NCBI GenBank assembly: GCA_001247695.2
Contig: LGRX02027886.1
Span: 1-64,000, forward strand
Direction of reading: 5' to 3'
Source: Cymbomonas tetramitiformis
Taxonomy: Eukaryota > Chlorophyta > Pyramimonadophyceae > Pyramimonadales > Pyramimonadaceae
Length of the DNA stretch: 64,000 nt
Notes under the pieces: generated by a model
Told to the model about the DNA's origin: nothing
Seen by the model: the letters and a program-made list of their open reading frames with translations, nothing else
Database searches by the model: none
Program-made: the position numbers and the translations under genes
In this document: in pieces, positions 12,401-23,057 of the stretch
How the letters are laid out: every line of letters begins with the position of its first letter
Numbering within the stretch: position 1 is the stretch's first letter

Positions 12401-15400
12401 GAGCGCAAATTACATATTCTGCTTCTACACTTATGTGATGCGTAGGAAGGTCGGTGGAGTAACAGCCACAGCAGCAAAATCCTATCTTGATTCAGACTTG
12501 CCTAACCCTTCAGATCAGGAAAATATATCTGTAGATGATGTCATTGGCGCACTGAACACACTTAGGTCAGACAATGATATTTCCTGTGAGAGTTCATCTA
12601 GAAAGAGCGTATTTCAACAACATTTAGACCGTGTTTTGAATCGATTGGTTGCGTATGGTAGATCGTTGCCGGGGACATCAATATTTATTAAGCATGAAAG
12701 GCGAAAGCTTCTTTCAATGGTAAGCAGCAAGATGATGCAAGCTGGTGGTGCCTTACGCTATTTCCTCACATTTGCTCCAGCAGATAGATATCATAACAGA
12801 CTTTACGCCACGATCATTCGTGACCAACAGGATCAGAGGGAGGACTCAAATTCAGACACCGAAAAGAGCGCTGCAAAATATGATCAATCAGAAAGAACAA
12901 CAATGTTGAGAGACCATCCAGCGCTCGCATGTAGGTTATTCCATAAGAAACAAGAATGTATATGGAAAAAACTTATAACCAGTTCAAAGTCTCATCCTTT
13001 TGGTAGTAAAGTGGTTGATTGGTGGAGGCGCTTTGAGTTCCAAATGAGAGGATCACCCCACTGTCATAGCCTCCTATGGATATGCAATGCATTAGATGGG
13101 ATCACAAAAGAGCATGCCTCCTCAAAGGACCCTGAAAAACAGGAACAAGTTAAACGTTGTGTGGAAAAAGTAGCAACTTGCAAATTAATGCCAAAAAACT
13201 CAGAAGATCATTATGCTACTAATAATGATGGACACCAGGGTGAAGATAAATCATTAGAATCTCACTTGTCTTGGCTACCTGGTAGGAACTATTTCAAGGA
13301 TCGAGATCATCCCTGCAAACCAGAGTTTAGTTTATATATGGATGGTCAACCGTTGGATTTCTCACCATCAGATAATTGGGAAGAAAAACCTAATGGTGAT
13401 GTGGCATCTGATGAATCCTTAACTCAGGGTCAGAAATTGGTACAAGTGTGGTATCGACGTCTGCAACTTGCTAATCAAATTCATAGGTGCACACAAACTT
13501 GCTTCAAGTACAGTAAATCAGTTTTCAACAAGGTTTGTCGATTTGGTTTCTCACCAACAGGCTGGATAGGGGGTCCAACAAGCACTGATGAAGCAACATT
13601 GGTGGTTGACAAAGATGGGAGAGGAAGGAAGCGAATTCAAATACTTCCGCCACGAGACAACATGTGGTTGAATAACTACATTAAGACACCTCTCATCCCT
13701 ATCGCAACAGGAGGGAATCTAGATATCAAATACATAGACAACCAAGTCGGAGCTGCAGAGTATTGTGCCTCATATGCTTCAAAAGCTGAGGCCCCGGATT
13801 CAGCCATGCTTAAAAACCTAGTTACCAGAAAAATTGCAAACTTGATTTTACAGAGTCAGTCGATTACAGACAAACAACGCTTGTCAATAGTAGCCAACAG
13901 TTTGGTGGATTCAACTCAAGTAGGTGCCATGCAAGCTTGTTGGACTTTATTAGGCCTCCCCTTTGTGCAATCATCCAGGGGCGTTCTCAGCATTAATACT
14001 GCAGTAAGTAAAGATGTGCCATCTGCTGTGATTGTTGATGAAGATAAACTGAAAGAGTTGAAATTATCAGGAGGCACACAATCAGCTATAGATTCATCTC
14101 CCAGGTCACAAATGGGACGCAGAGTCGCCTATGGAAAATTTGTTCGCCAACAGAATACAATAGGTGGGTGCCAAGCAACTTTCCATCAGATGCTGACGTA
14201 CTTTTCTTTTAGGACTTTTGATACAAACAAGTTTCCCAGTGATAGTAAGATACCAATCGCTCCTGTACGAATATTGTTGGATGCGCAAGGTAAACCATCA
14301 TACCTAGACAAATTCCGTGTCGATGATGTGGTGTTCACACCATACCAATCACCCAAGGTAATTTCCTTGTGCCCTTACTATCCTCAGGATTTAACAGATG
14401 AGGAATCTTGTTACAGCACAGTGCTGTTACATACCATATGGCCAAATGGACAAGAAAGTCAGGTACTTCCGCCGGACACCACAGCAATAGTGCATTTGGA
14501 TACTATGATTAAGACAAAATCAATGCCTCCTTATGTAACTCAAGCTTTGGAGACAGTCCAAAAGAGTGAAACAATCCTTAGGAATGTTGGTAAGCCAACC
14601 TTTGAAAGTGTACCAAGAGACCATGATGGGAATGATGACTACCAACCAGGTTCCGTTCCTGATGAGTTTAGAAACACCGCTCATGAGAAGTACTCCTTTC
14701 AGTCAGATACAAACGTGATTTGTAATGTGACTTTAAGCCAAAAAGCATATCTAGCGAATTTTCTCTCTAGTAATCTTAAGGCATTTATGGACAATTTGAC
14801 CACTAGCAACAGAGCAACCACTGAAGATGATATCATAAACATCCAGCAAGGTAGGAAGGTACCTGTTAACAGTGAAGAAAGCAGTGAGTGCAATCTGGAT
14901 CGAATGGTTGATGGTATGACGTCTATGCAACGTGCTGCATACGACAAGATAAGTAGTCATTTAACTGGAGAGAATCCTAATCAATTGCGAATCTTTGTGT
15001 CAGGGGAAGGCGGTACTGGTAAAAGTCATTTAATCAAGGCTGTTCGTGAGAAGGCACAATTAGTTTTTGGTAAAGCAAGAGGTATACACGGCAACACCGT
15101 AGTCATGGCGCCTACAGGTAACGCCGCCTTCAATATATCTGGGTACACCTGGCAGAGCGCACTTATAAAAGCACCACAAGATGGCGATATTACCACTAGT
15201 ATATCACAAAATAAGGCAGATGTTCTAGCTAGAAATTTAAAGGATTGCAAGCTAGTGATTATTGATGAAATATCTATGATCAGCTTATCAGACCTATACA
15301 ATATTCACATTCGACTTTGTGCAGCAAATTCAACCCGTGAAAAATTTGCTGAAGTATGCAAAATTCCTTTTGGTGGAATGCATATCATAATCCTGGGGGA

Positions 15401-18400
15401 CTTATATCAACTTCCAGCAATGGGTACTTCAGTATACCAAACACCAGTAATGAACAATAAAAATCCTAAATACTACAACGCATGTTTGAATGGTAAAAAT
15501 TTATGGAACTCTATTACAACTTATATTGAGTTAACTGAAAACGTTCGACACCAAGCTAAAATTGGAGAGGAGCTCCCACCACTAGCAAGAATATGCTCAA
15601 CTGCTAGAAAAGGTTTGCCCACCGTAGACCAATTTGCTGAACTATGGTCCAGGTGTTTGTGCAGTGGAGTGAAAGAAGCCCAACAAAAAGCTCCAGTGGA
15701 TGCTATGTGGGTAGCAGCTACACATGAAAGGGTTAATGAGATTAATAAGATGTGTTTCGAGAATTTGGTGGAGTCAGGTGCAACGCATTACAGAATCCAC
15801 GCCCAACATTATACCAGTACAGGAGAGCCCTTATCAGACGAGGTCCACACCAAATTATCTAAAATTACAACATCAGGTACTAAAGCGTTGCCAGAACATA
15901 ACGATTTGCAGGAACAACACCTTGATTTGGCTATTGGTAGCCGAGTAATGAGCACTATGAACTCTGCAACACAATTAGGCGTATATAATGGTGCTCAAGG
16001 CACAGTTATTGGTTTTGGTTTCCAGGGCCAATCTTATGAAAACAATATGCCTACTGTTTCCCAATTTATCGAAGGCAAATTGGAAATCCCAATAGTCTTT
16101 GTGCAAATGGATGGTGGAGATGGATGGGGTTATAAAGGCGATTCTGTTAGTCCCACTCTACCGCGTGTTGTACCTTTTGTGGCTGAATCTTGCAAAACTA
16201 AACTATGTGGGAAATATACCAGGAAACAATTAAAACTTAGAACAGCTCACTGTATCACAATTCATAAAAGCCAAGGGTTAACGGCTAAAAATGGGCTCGT
16301 TCTATGTCCAACCGAAAACGAAAAGCAATGCTTTGCACCGGGGTTGGAATATGTCGCCTTATCTAGAGCTCAAAAGATTGAAGATGTTTACCTCACAAGG
16401 CCCCTTGCCAATTTTCATTTTGCAGCAAATCGCCACATTGGCATGCGAACAGCAATCAAAGCTGAGTACAAACGTTTATCTGCATTGACCGGTAAACATT
16501 TCGATGTTTTCTTTGACCCAATAATTATTACAGCCTCAACCCCCACCCATCACCCAGCACATGTCCATAGCGAGATAGAGAAACCAAGTACCCCCTCTCA
16601 AAAATCTACCAAACAACCCGCTGCACAAACAACATGTCACTCTGGTCTGGCAAACTTGGGGAATACATGTTATTTTAATGCTATCATTCAGTTTCTCACA
16701 CAATGCCCACATTATTTAGAGTCAGAACCTACTCAATCCCCACAGGCAGCCTTTTCGAAAACGGACCAGTTGTTTTACTACATAAGGAGCTTAACGAATA
16801 ATATCACCACTGGTACATTAGCTGACCCAAGGATTACCCTTGAATTGGTTAAGCAACTACACCCGAATTACAATAATTCATTACAACATGACGCATCAGA
16901 GTTTTTTGTGGATATACTAGAGACATTTAAACACGTGAAATCCGCAAGTACCTTCATGGGTTCTTACAAATATACAACAATATGCAACAACAAAGCATGT
17001 GGGCATCAGACATACCAATTGCAGGATAATCCGGTTATGATTATAAACAACCTTCAGACCTACAAGAAGCGTGAGACTTTAAAATCATGTATCAACCAAG
17101 CAATGTCCTCTAAAGCGATCCCAACATGGATATGTTCACAATGCAGACAGAAATCCGATAAAAATGCTTCAATCATGTCATTTCAGATCTTGCCAGAAAC
17201 TCTCGTAATAGTACTCAGTAAAACAGACAATTCTGGAAATATTTTGCCAACAGAAGTGGACATACAACATGTGCTAACTCCTAAAGATTTAAAATTGCCA
17301 ACAAGTGAAATTGATGCTGCCTATGAACTATGTGCTATAGTAAAACGAATTGGTACCCATGTTACCTCAGGACATTATACCACATGTTTACGCAACACCA
17401 ATAATACATGGATTCATTGCAATGACGATTCAATTACACCCATATTAAAAAAGGATTTGTGTAAGGATGCATATATGCTTCTTTATAGAAAGAAATCAAA
17501 CCTGAGCCAAACCCCAAATAACTTTTCATCTCAATCATCTTGTTCAACATTATCGCAAAACATAGACATGACAACCACTTCTACAACAACTCTCGACTCC
17601 CAGACTACATCCTCCACTCTGATAAAATGTTCACAACAGCCTGTCAACATACAATATACACCAGTACTTCTCCCACACAATACATCAGTTGTTCATATCC
17701 CATGGGAAAACAACTCCTGTTTTATAGACCCATGCTTAGAATGGTTGTATCAGCAGAGTACAAAACATATCTTTCTCACCAACAATAGCACTACAAGCAA
17801 TGCAATCTATCATGCTTTGTGGGCACGTGCAAATGGAGGTTTACAGCACATTATCACTTCTAGAAACCAATTGCGAGATCATCTTACTTCAATCGATCCG
17901 AGCAACTGTGTCGGAGCAAATGGAACTTTTGGTAGTGTGTGGAATACTATATCCTACATATTTCAACATTCACCAGACACTATTAGAATGTATGCTGAAA
18001 CCAAGGCAACATGTACTCAGTGCCCCTATTCTAGAAACACGCGCGTTGCTTCACACCCCTATCCACTAACAGAGATCATCTATACAACTTATGTGACTAG
18101 CATGAACACTACAATTGTTGACCCATTCAAATGCATGCTACTAGAATTTGAACATCGATTAATTCGAAATTGTACTGCCTGTCATGCTGAGAACACTATG
18201 GAAAACCAGGTCCAATTTAATACTGCCCCTGCATTCATCATGATCGAAGTGGGAAACCTCAGGACAGCAAAACCCGGTGTACCATTCATTTTCAACCCTT
18301 CCCTTAATAACAACATTTTACAATGTCATCAAAATTGTGCATCATATTATCTATCAGGTATCATTCACTTTCAAAATAGCCATTTCTACCTAGATGTCAG

Positions 18401-18518
18401 GGTGGCTGATGATTGGATGCATGTCAATGACTTTGCTAACCATACATATAGAAGAATTCCACCACCTTGTACACCAGTTGATACTTCTATGATGTTTTTA
18501 TATACCAAACATACATGA
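9465..18518 (+). CDS. Helitron-like Rep/PIF1-type helicase with two C-terminal cysteine-protease-like domains
   Basis: A 3,017-residue uninterrupted frame. Residues 1-407 are the segment repeated upstream and are of unknown function; this part may be leader sequence, and the true start could be internal. An Ala/Lys/Glu-rich coiled coil (~436-497) and three KARKTVDDMP repeats (~510-541) follow. Cysteine pairs at 563-566 and 630/633 suggest zinc binding. The HUH motif PHCH gives His1199 and His1201, and EYCASYASK supplies the two Rep tyrosines, Tyr1433 and Tyr1437. A superfamily 1 helicase follows: Walker A GEGGTGKS 1847-1854, Walker B IIDEIS with Asp1934, and HKSQG and VALSRAQ motifs near 2267-2300. 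A ubiquitin-specific-protease-like domain then has NLGNTCYFNA with Cys2402, SGHYTTC with His2637 and a terminal AYMLLY. A second, diverged domain has NNSCFIDPCLEWL with Cys2752 and QNSHFYLDV with His2973. Known Helitron proteins nick and transfer one strand by rolling circle. The protease roles are inference. All key residues are present, so the protein may be active. Confidence 0.93.
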   Translation: MNITTISPKPISLFIFIWLSLAPLISHESSWDQSTSYPVYLYRVVNPPPNAPNSNTFVHIKHHSHLGQHPYSYINTNYFTSTIPLTSNILHNDKPPILLAGKPFRFSFPYVPQWMAYTIHYLAYVNISLLDRAESKIMRSRHVRRRQHWPNIQSFSFLYSFNPPIYTCCPLTLLAFFFFSNKARTNAKFPTPPMFTDSKKEIETDTSNIPCDDTSQTQVYTNEDHHDDPYELKSIRIDQDPFVLHSIRIDSTYTDTITNPFRFDHQDLSSKANLISIVSDEDDKHVKVIQLPNAISTPATMISTSPPLPPLGNDEDPKGFGFNLCNPIRSPATLIYTSSFLSPDEYKSSTSDYVRSPAILLPSTEEDNKLDGHNSSPIDPSDRPAILTCTHNPYTTLRIDQEPIEYTSSSLLGGGASSTLSPIQKQRKAVYQRATRAAKKAAKQAVEAKKEAEAKKEAEAKKATTILKKDAVGAKKAAVEAKKAVAETKIAAEAQVKVTQKSGQNQRAYKARKTVDDMPRKARKTVDDMPRKARKTVDDMSKENRDARDYDAEYTRQSVFFTCCVCLHEGGMDDMQSNREVAESAPELHHARHEFITKLEDMLSDRSLYKEAYQGCFNASGYLKTGSHLCKRCYKQMKQADLPEYDHHEMFDMEAINSSEDDIESATPHSRNKRKPRHQLERATSAEISDNGDTDVDESEAEETLNDVDDDGVSKSYMPKQAALNYLHPGLIPEELSDLNVVELSMIALFNPILNITTLPSYGCRGVNGGARYTVVNDVAKVAKTLPRMPDVDTTCILRHKTNRNAKDHTFRPLRVQRALEWLIMHNHLYRSAVADGSLDIDFSVLTQDMDDVEGTIKLAPQFDINDDEDKLIGETTVDKDPTDDTNDLPDILLQTPPPMLNELNHLKEVVLQKPTPVIYKADSTFEYAHPYNDCFFYEKCFPNIFPYGCGGPSDTHGLDNNEFVRLSLERGGDRRFQKSANYIFCFYTYVMRRKVGGVTATAAKSYLDSDLPNPSDQENISVDDVIGALNTLRSDNDISCESSSRKSVFQQHLDRVLNRLVAYGRSLPGTSIFIKHERRKLLSMVSSKMMQAGGALRYFLTFAPADRYHNRLYATIIRDQQDQREDSNSDTEKSAAKYDQSERTTMLRDHPALACRLFHKKQECIWKKLITSSKSHPFGSKVVDWWRRFEFQMRGSPHCHSLLWICNALDGITKEHASSKDPEKQEQVKRCVEKVATCKLMPKNSEDHYATNNDGHQGEDKSLESHLSWLPGRNYFKDRDHPCKPEFSLYMDGQPLDFSPSDNWEEKPNGDVASDESLTQGQKLVQVWYRRLQLANQIHRCTQTCFKYSKSVFNKVCRFGFSPTGWIGGPTSTDEATLVVDKDGRGRKRIQILPPRDNMWLNNYIKTPLIPIATGGNLDIKYIDNQVGAAEYCASYASKAEAPDSAMLKNLVTRKIANLILQSQSITDKQRLSIVANSLVDSTQVGAMQACWTLLGLPFVQSSRGVLSINTAVSKDVPSAVIVDEDKLKELKLSGGTQSAIDSSPRSQMGRRVAYGKFVRQQNTIGGCQATFHQMLTYFSFRTFDTNKFPSDSKIPIAPVRILLDAQGKPSYLDKFRVDDVVFTPYQSPKVISLCPYYPQDLTDEESCYSTVLLHTIWPNGQESQVLPPDTTAIVHLDTMIKTKSMPPYVTQALETVQKSETILRNVGKPTFESVPRDHDGNDDYQPGSVPDEFRNTAHEKYSFQSDTNVICNVTLSQKAYLANFLSSNLKAFMDNLTTSNRATTEDDIINIQQGRKVPVNSEESSECNLDRMVDGMTSMQRAAYDKISSHLTGENPNQLRIFVSGEGGTGKSHLIKAVREKAQLVFGKARGIHGNTVVMAPTGNAAFNISGYTWQSALIKAPQDGDITTSISQNKADVLARNLKDCKLVIIDEISMISLSDLYNIHIRLCAANSTREKFAEVCKIPFGGMHIIILGDLYQLPAMGTSVYQTPVMNNKNPKYYNACLNGKNLWNSITTYIELTENVRHQAKIGEELPPLARICSTARKGLPTVDQFAELWSRCLCSGVKEAQQKAPVDAMWVAATHERVNEINKMCFENLVESGATHYRIHAQHYTSTGEPLSDEVHTKLSKITTSGTKALPEHNDLQEQHLDLAIGSRVMSTMNSATQLGVYNGAQGTVIGFGFQGQSYENNMPTVSQFIEGKLEIPIVFVQMDGGDGWGYKGDSVSPTLPRVVPFVAESCKTKLCGKYTRKQLKLRTAHCITIHKSQGLTAKNGLVLCPTENEKQCFAPGLEYVALSRAQKIEDVYLTRPLANFHFAANRHIGMRTAIKAEYKRLSALTGKHFDVFFDPIIITASTPTHHPAHVHSEIEKPSTPSQKSTKQPAAQTTCHSGLANLGNTCYFNAIIQFLTQCPHYLESEPTQSPQAAFSKTDQLFYYIRSLTNNITTGTLADPRITLELVKQLHPNYNNSLQHDASEFFVDILETFKHVKSASTFMGSYKYTTICNNKACGHQTYQLQDNPVMIINNLQTYKKRETLKSCINQAMSSKAIPTWICSQCRQKSDKNASIMSFQILPETLVIVLSKTDNSGNILPTEVDIQHVLTPKDLKLPTSEIDAAYELCAIVKRIGTHVTSGHYTTCLRNTNNTWIHCNDDSITPILKKDLCKDAYMLLYRKKSNLSQTPNNFSSQSSCSTLSQNIDMTTTSTTTLDSQTTSSTLIKCSQQPVNIQYTPVLLPHNTSVVHIPWENNSCFIDPCLEWLYQQSTKHIFLTNNSTTSNAIYHALWARANGGLQHIITSRNQLRDHLTSIDPSNCVGANGTFGSVWNTISYIFQHSPDTIRMYAETKATCTQCPYSRNTRVASHPYPLTEIIYTTYVTSMNTTIVDPFKCMLLEFEHRLIRNCTACHAENTMENQVQFNTAPAFIMIEVGNLRTAKPGVPFIFNPSLNNNILQCHQNCASYYLSGIIHFQNSHFYLDVRVADDWMHVNDFANHTYRRIPPPCTPVDTSMMFLYTKHT

Positions 18519-21500
18519 AATTACAAATGGGTCAACCACCACAAGTTATCCTGTGGAAGAGGATAACCGCCAAGCACGTAAGGCGATGTTACGTGCACAC
18601 TAACTTCAGTTTCAGTTTTCTTGATTTCCTTTGCTTTTTGAGTTGCTGTTGTTGTGGTATTATTTGTGATTTTGGTATCTCTCACAGTACAAAATCGTGG
18701 CAGGTACTAATGCCAGAGCTTACTGAGTTGTTGGCACAATTTCTGTTTGTTTTATTACCATTGGTAACAATCAAAGCTTTCAAGCCGGTTGACGCCTTCA
18801 CACCGCTCAACAGCAGAGCTGTTCCCCAAGGAAGAGGCAGTGAAATGAAAGGAGGACCATGCCTAGTACCCTCCTTTGCAAACTTAACCCAATGGGCAGC
18901 ATCTGGCAACGTGTATCTAGCTTCAGTTCAACGCATGGGGAAGAGGATTGGTTTACTATTCTGTAAGCCATCTACATCACGTACCCCAGATGGAAATATG
19001 GTACTAGATTCCAAGATGTTACTAGCCGGACAAGGAACTTCTGGCCAATTTGCATTCCATGAAAACGTACAACATGCTTTAAACAACGGCTACCCTTACT
19101 TTAATGACACTGCAGATGTTGATGCTAAAGGTGAGCTCATACCATCTCAAAAACTTTCAATTCATATGCATATAGTTTTCTATACTAATGACTTGGTATC
19201 TCATTCAGGTAACAAAAAAGACCCACCAAAACAGCGAGCTGTTTACAGCATTACATTTCAGGATGGAAGTGGTATTATATGTTTCACTAGTGTCCGCTGC
19301 ACAGACACTAATCTAAATGTACGAGCTAACATACGACCCATTTCTCCAAGTACTCCGATAGTGGTTTCACCTGAAGATTGGGAGGCAAGGCCACTAAAGG
19401 TATATCCATGGCGTTGAAGTGGCATCCATGGCATTCAAATTACATCATTTCAAATTAAAATTCATGCTGGTGGCAATTCTTGCTGAGATATATGTGACTT
19501 ACAGGTAGCAATATGGGACACGCCAGAAAACTTGACACTGTGGTCACCGAAAAACGACGAAGCAGAAATTACGTTGAAAGATGTCTGGCAGTACAGGCTT
19601 GATCCCTATTGTTCACCTGCTGAGCACGCTCTCATGCTCTGTGGTGTGACGGAGAAATTGGCTAGTGATCCAGCTGAAAGGCACCTTGAGTTCAAGGACT
19701 ACTTCAAGGACTACACCCTCCTGGAGCTCTTTGGACATGCTGAAACCTTGCACAGGGCCTATGCAGGTAAAGACCTAATCTCATGTCTATTCCAACTCCC
19801 ACCTAACACAATCAAATCTCATAGATGAATATTATTAATCAGCATTCCTTCACCATAGATGAAAAATGTTCCGATGCCCATTCGTGCAGGATGTGGTCCC
19901 CGACATGGTATTGAGTGCATGAACATGACAGCTCTACTCTGCAAATCAGCAAACAACAACACCCGTATCGCTAATATTGCAGCAAGCTTGGATGTTAGGC
20001 TGCTGGGCCTGGCTGTTGTTCGTCATCTGGTAGCAACTGAGTTAGCCATTGTTAGCCAAACAATCGCTGATGGACATCCGTATGCTCCGGAAGGGTGGAA
20101 TCGCAAGGCTGCTCGCACGACGGCAAAGAACATCCATTTTTACCGTCAACCCATGAAGGGCACCATTGTCCTCGTGGATGGTCTGAAAAAGTCTAATAAG
20201 GGCACTTCTTACAAGATCAATATCCGCAAGCGCCTTTTGGGCTCTAAAGTCCAGTTACCTGAGGCCGGCAAGGTAAGGAAGCCTACTAATATTTTGATCA
20301 AATGATTTTCTAGAGTGTCAACACAACAGCTCACTCGCAACTAATAAAGCCAAGTACTAACTACGGTTTCTGGGGTACAGTGGTTGGCACTACCTTACCA
20401 CATAAATCACCCCAAACACCAACATAAATTTGCACTTGGCATCGATTACTCCAAGCTAGTCATGGGCCACAATCTCAGCAAAGAAATAGGCGTTGGACCT
20501 TTAAGGTAAGAGTTCTTTCATTTGGTGACATCCTTGCTCATACTACCGCTGCCGACTGTAATACCCTTTCAATTCAACAACATTCAACACAACTTCACAC
20601 GCATACTGAGTGTCTTTTACACCATGCAGGTACCACATGGAAAAGGAGATTAACCTGCTCAAAAAGTATCATCCAGAAAACATCACAAATCCCTGCAGGC
20701 ACCCCAAACCAGAGGGTTATTGCTACCAACTCGTTCGAATGTTCGCTAATAATGGTATTGCCCCATATCCCAAAAACCCAAACAACTATAGACACCTTAA
20801 TTACTGATGCTGGTTACTGCTACTTGCTTCATGAATTATGCCAGGCCGATTAATTCTTCTATGGATTAGTCTCTGATTGTGTATTTATGGATGTGGACCA
20901 GGTGAAGGAGCAGAAATGCTACACTATTTCGGCATCTTGCTTCCTTTCCAACAGCTCAGTCACCAGCAACAAATTCGTGCTTTGAAAGGTAGCCACTGCA
21001 CCAAATGTGCAGTACTGTCACCTGAAGAACTCCCACCTGGAAGGCACTATGTCATCTCTTGGCTAGACTGCGACCTCAGCCACATCCCTGAAAACTTAGT
21101 ACATTCCTTTCTATTGACCAACTCTCCCAAGACAGCAATGCCTCATACAAATGCACTCTGTGGTTTCAATGCAAGTCAAGTTAAGGTAGGGGGCGCAGCC
21201 ATTGACCCCGAGAATTACATGAGTTCAGTTGCGCAAGAAGAATTCAGGGTCCGACAGTTAGCAATATCAATCTTGAAGCATGTATGCCATGAGTCTGTTG
21301 TTCAAGATGCTGCTCCAGCAATCGTCGCTCTCACCGATTCTGGACCAAGAGGAGGTATCCTGCAGAAACCTCCAACCAAGAAACAACCGCGCAACTGGAA
21401 CATGTCTTATTTGATGCGTCTCATGAACCAACCAATGGCAATGTTGGTTAAAGATGGCAAGCCAGTGTTAGATGAAAAAACCAATGAACCAATGAGACAG

Positions 21501-21632
21501 AAAAGACGACGCCGCCCTACTCAAAACAACACTGGTTGCAGATTGAATAGTAAAGGTAACCGTATCAATAGCGACGAGGTGGAACAATATAGTGATTCAG
21601 ATTCCTCTGGATGTGAAGCATTTCTAGACTAA
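18515..21632 (+). CDS. Spliced gene of unknown family directly after the Helitron ORF
   Basis: Seven exons can be joined with matching phases: up to 19130, 19209-19399, 19505-19766, 19890-20272, 20381-20515, 20630-20754 and 20902-21632. All introns are GT-AG, and the 78 nt intron at 19131-19208 happens to contain no stop. The first ATG at 18515 overlaps the Helitron stop (ATGA). However, the ~60 residues it would encode are unusually hydrophobic, and the real first exon may be split at the GTAAGG near 18577. Recognisable coding starts near FTPLNSRAVPQGRG (~18800). The protein has a Cys pair (SHCTKC, exon 7) and a basic then acidic C-terminal tail (KRRRRP, YSDSDSSG). I do not recognise a family; neither a nuclease nor an OB-fold motif is evident. 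Position and shared base composition suggest a Helitron-associated or Helitron-captured gene. Confidence 0.75.
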
Positions 21633-21639
21633 TAGCAAT

Positions 21640-22560
21640 AGATAATAGACTAATAGCAATACAATAATATTTCATTTCTAGCAATCCTAGCTTATTCATA
21701 TGTACATATGCAATTCTTGATTAAATCAACAATGTGCACTGCTCGATATGCAGCCACTTACTTATTTTACTTGAGCAACATACAAGTCCTACTTCTTAGT
21801 CTTATTGATGTAACATATATAGGAATCAATATATATCCAAAGTTTTTACATATTGGGTTCCTCAAATGAAATTTATGTAGATTCATACATCCTTCTACCT
21901 CAAAATACCAGTGCATTCATGAGTCAAAGACTAGGAATTTCCGAACTACGTTCCCATCCAACTGCAAACGTCCTACCCACCAATGCACTCTTACAAAATA
22001 TTTAATTACGTAATCATTGAAATCGAATGACTCAATGCATGTACCTTAAGTAAGGGTAACTTAGGGAACTAATTCATATGTTCACAATATCATAATGCAC
22101 TAGAGTTCAACCCCATTAATCAATTCTCTATGTTCTTGAAAATGTATAATCCACCTAATGGTGAGACTAACTTCCACCATATTACATTTAATAAGTTCTA
22201 TTAAGTGAAATTATATGTGAACAGCAACACATTCACAACTAGATCTATACACCATTCATATCTGACATATATATACAATACCACACATCTAGAAATTCAC
22301 TACAACCGTTAATGTATAGATTTTATATTTTTTCCCCACCTGTACGTTCACGTACCCCCTATATATTAGGTGGTGCACGAATAGGTTGGTGGCCATTCAA
22401 CTGAAATAGACGTGTATGGAACGATATCGATATGCTGGATTCAGTGCACCGTCACAGGTCATAACTTGCATGACTCCGTTCGACTGTACCAGTACTCGTA
22501 CAGTACTTGGTGACAGATACCTCGGTCACAGATGCACCCTTGACCCTACTGTACCGCTCG
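21640..22560. other. AT-rich non-coding stretch downstream of the Helitron unit
   Basis: No frame, RNA gene or array is visible. It begins with a short repeated AATAGCAATA/GACTAATAG motif after the stop codon, which could be 3' untranslated sequence. Towards 22,340-22,560 it becomes mixed and ends in ACCCTACCC next to TTAA, the end motif of the neighbouring MITEs, so part of it may be a third, diverged member. I could not identify a Helitron 3' end (hairpin followed by CTRR) with confidence. Confidence 0.4.
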
Positions 22561-22596
22561 ACCCTACCCTTAAACAACAGAGTTTAAGGGTAGGGT
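22561..22596. repeat. Perfect 15 bp hairpin formed by opposed MITE ends
   Basis: ACCCTACCCTTAAAC (22561-22575), a six-base loop, then its exact reverse complement (22582-22596). The right half is the beginning of the MITE at 22588. The left half looks like the end of another element of the same family, each with TTAA at its edge. Confidence 0.8.
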
Positions 22597-23053
22597 GCCG
22601 TCGGGTTTCAACTATTTAATTCCTTTATCATATTCATAGCAATTTCCATATTTAATATACTTTTTAAAATCATTTATGTATATAATTCATACGGACCACC
22701 AAAACCTATTGAAGCATATCCCACCATGATATATAATTAGTTTAGCGAGAGAAAATCCACAAAAAAAATGCTAGAGCAAAAGTTACCAAGCGAATTTCGA
22801 ATTTTGAATTATTTGTCTTGCTATTGTGTCATATGGAGACACCTGGCCAACTATTGTGTCATATGAAGACACCTCATATGGAGACAACTCGCTAAACTAA
22901 TTATATATCATGCATGGTGGGATATGCTTCAATAGGTTTTGGTGGTCCGTATGATTTTACGAAAGCGACATTTTCATAATGGAAACATAATTGTTTTAAA
23001 TATGGAAACTGCTATCAATCATTTTTAATTCCAAAACAGCCGGCACCCTACCC
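22588..23053. mobile_element. TTAA-flanked foldback MITE, element 1
   Basis: A 466 bp inverted-repeat element with ends GGGTAGGGTGCC and GGCACCCTACCC, flanked by TTAA at 22584-22587 and 23054-23057. The inner parts of the arms match best: ATACGGACCACCAAAACCTA near 22690 is found reverse-complemented near 22950, and TAATTAGTTTAGCGAG likewise. The centre holds two copies of a GTGTCATATGRAGACACC word. There is no coding capacity. TTAA flanks are typical of piggyBac-type insertion, but those elements usually begin with CCC rather than GGG, so the class is uncertain. Confidence 0.8.
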
Positions 23054-23057
23054 TTAA

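Noticed and set aside
18512..18520. Operon-like translational coupling at ATGA
   Set aside because: The overlap is real, but downstream introns show a eukaryotic gene; coupling in the bacterial sense is unlikely and the true first exon may start elsewhere.
18400..22600. Helitron 3' terminus
   Set aside because: No hairpin followed by CTRR was found at a position supported by any second evidence; the only strong hairpin (22561) belongs to MITE ends.
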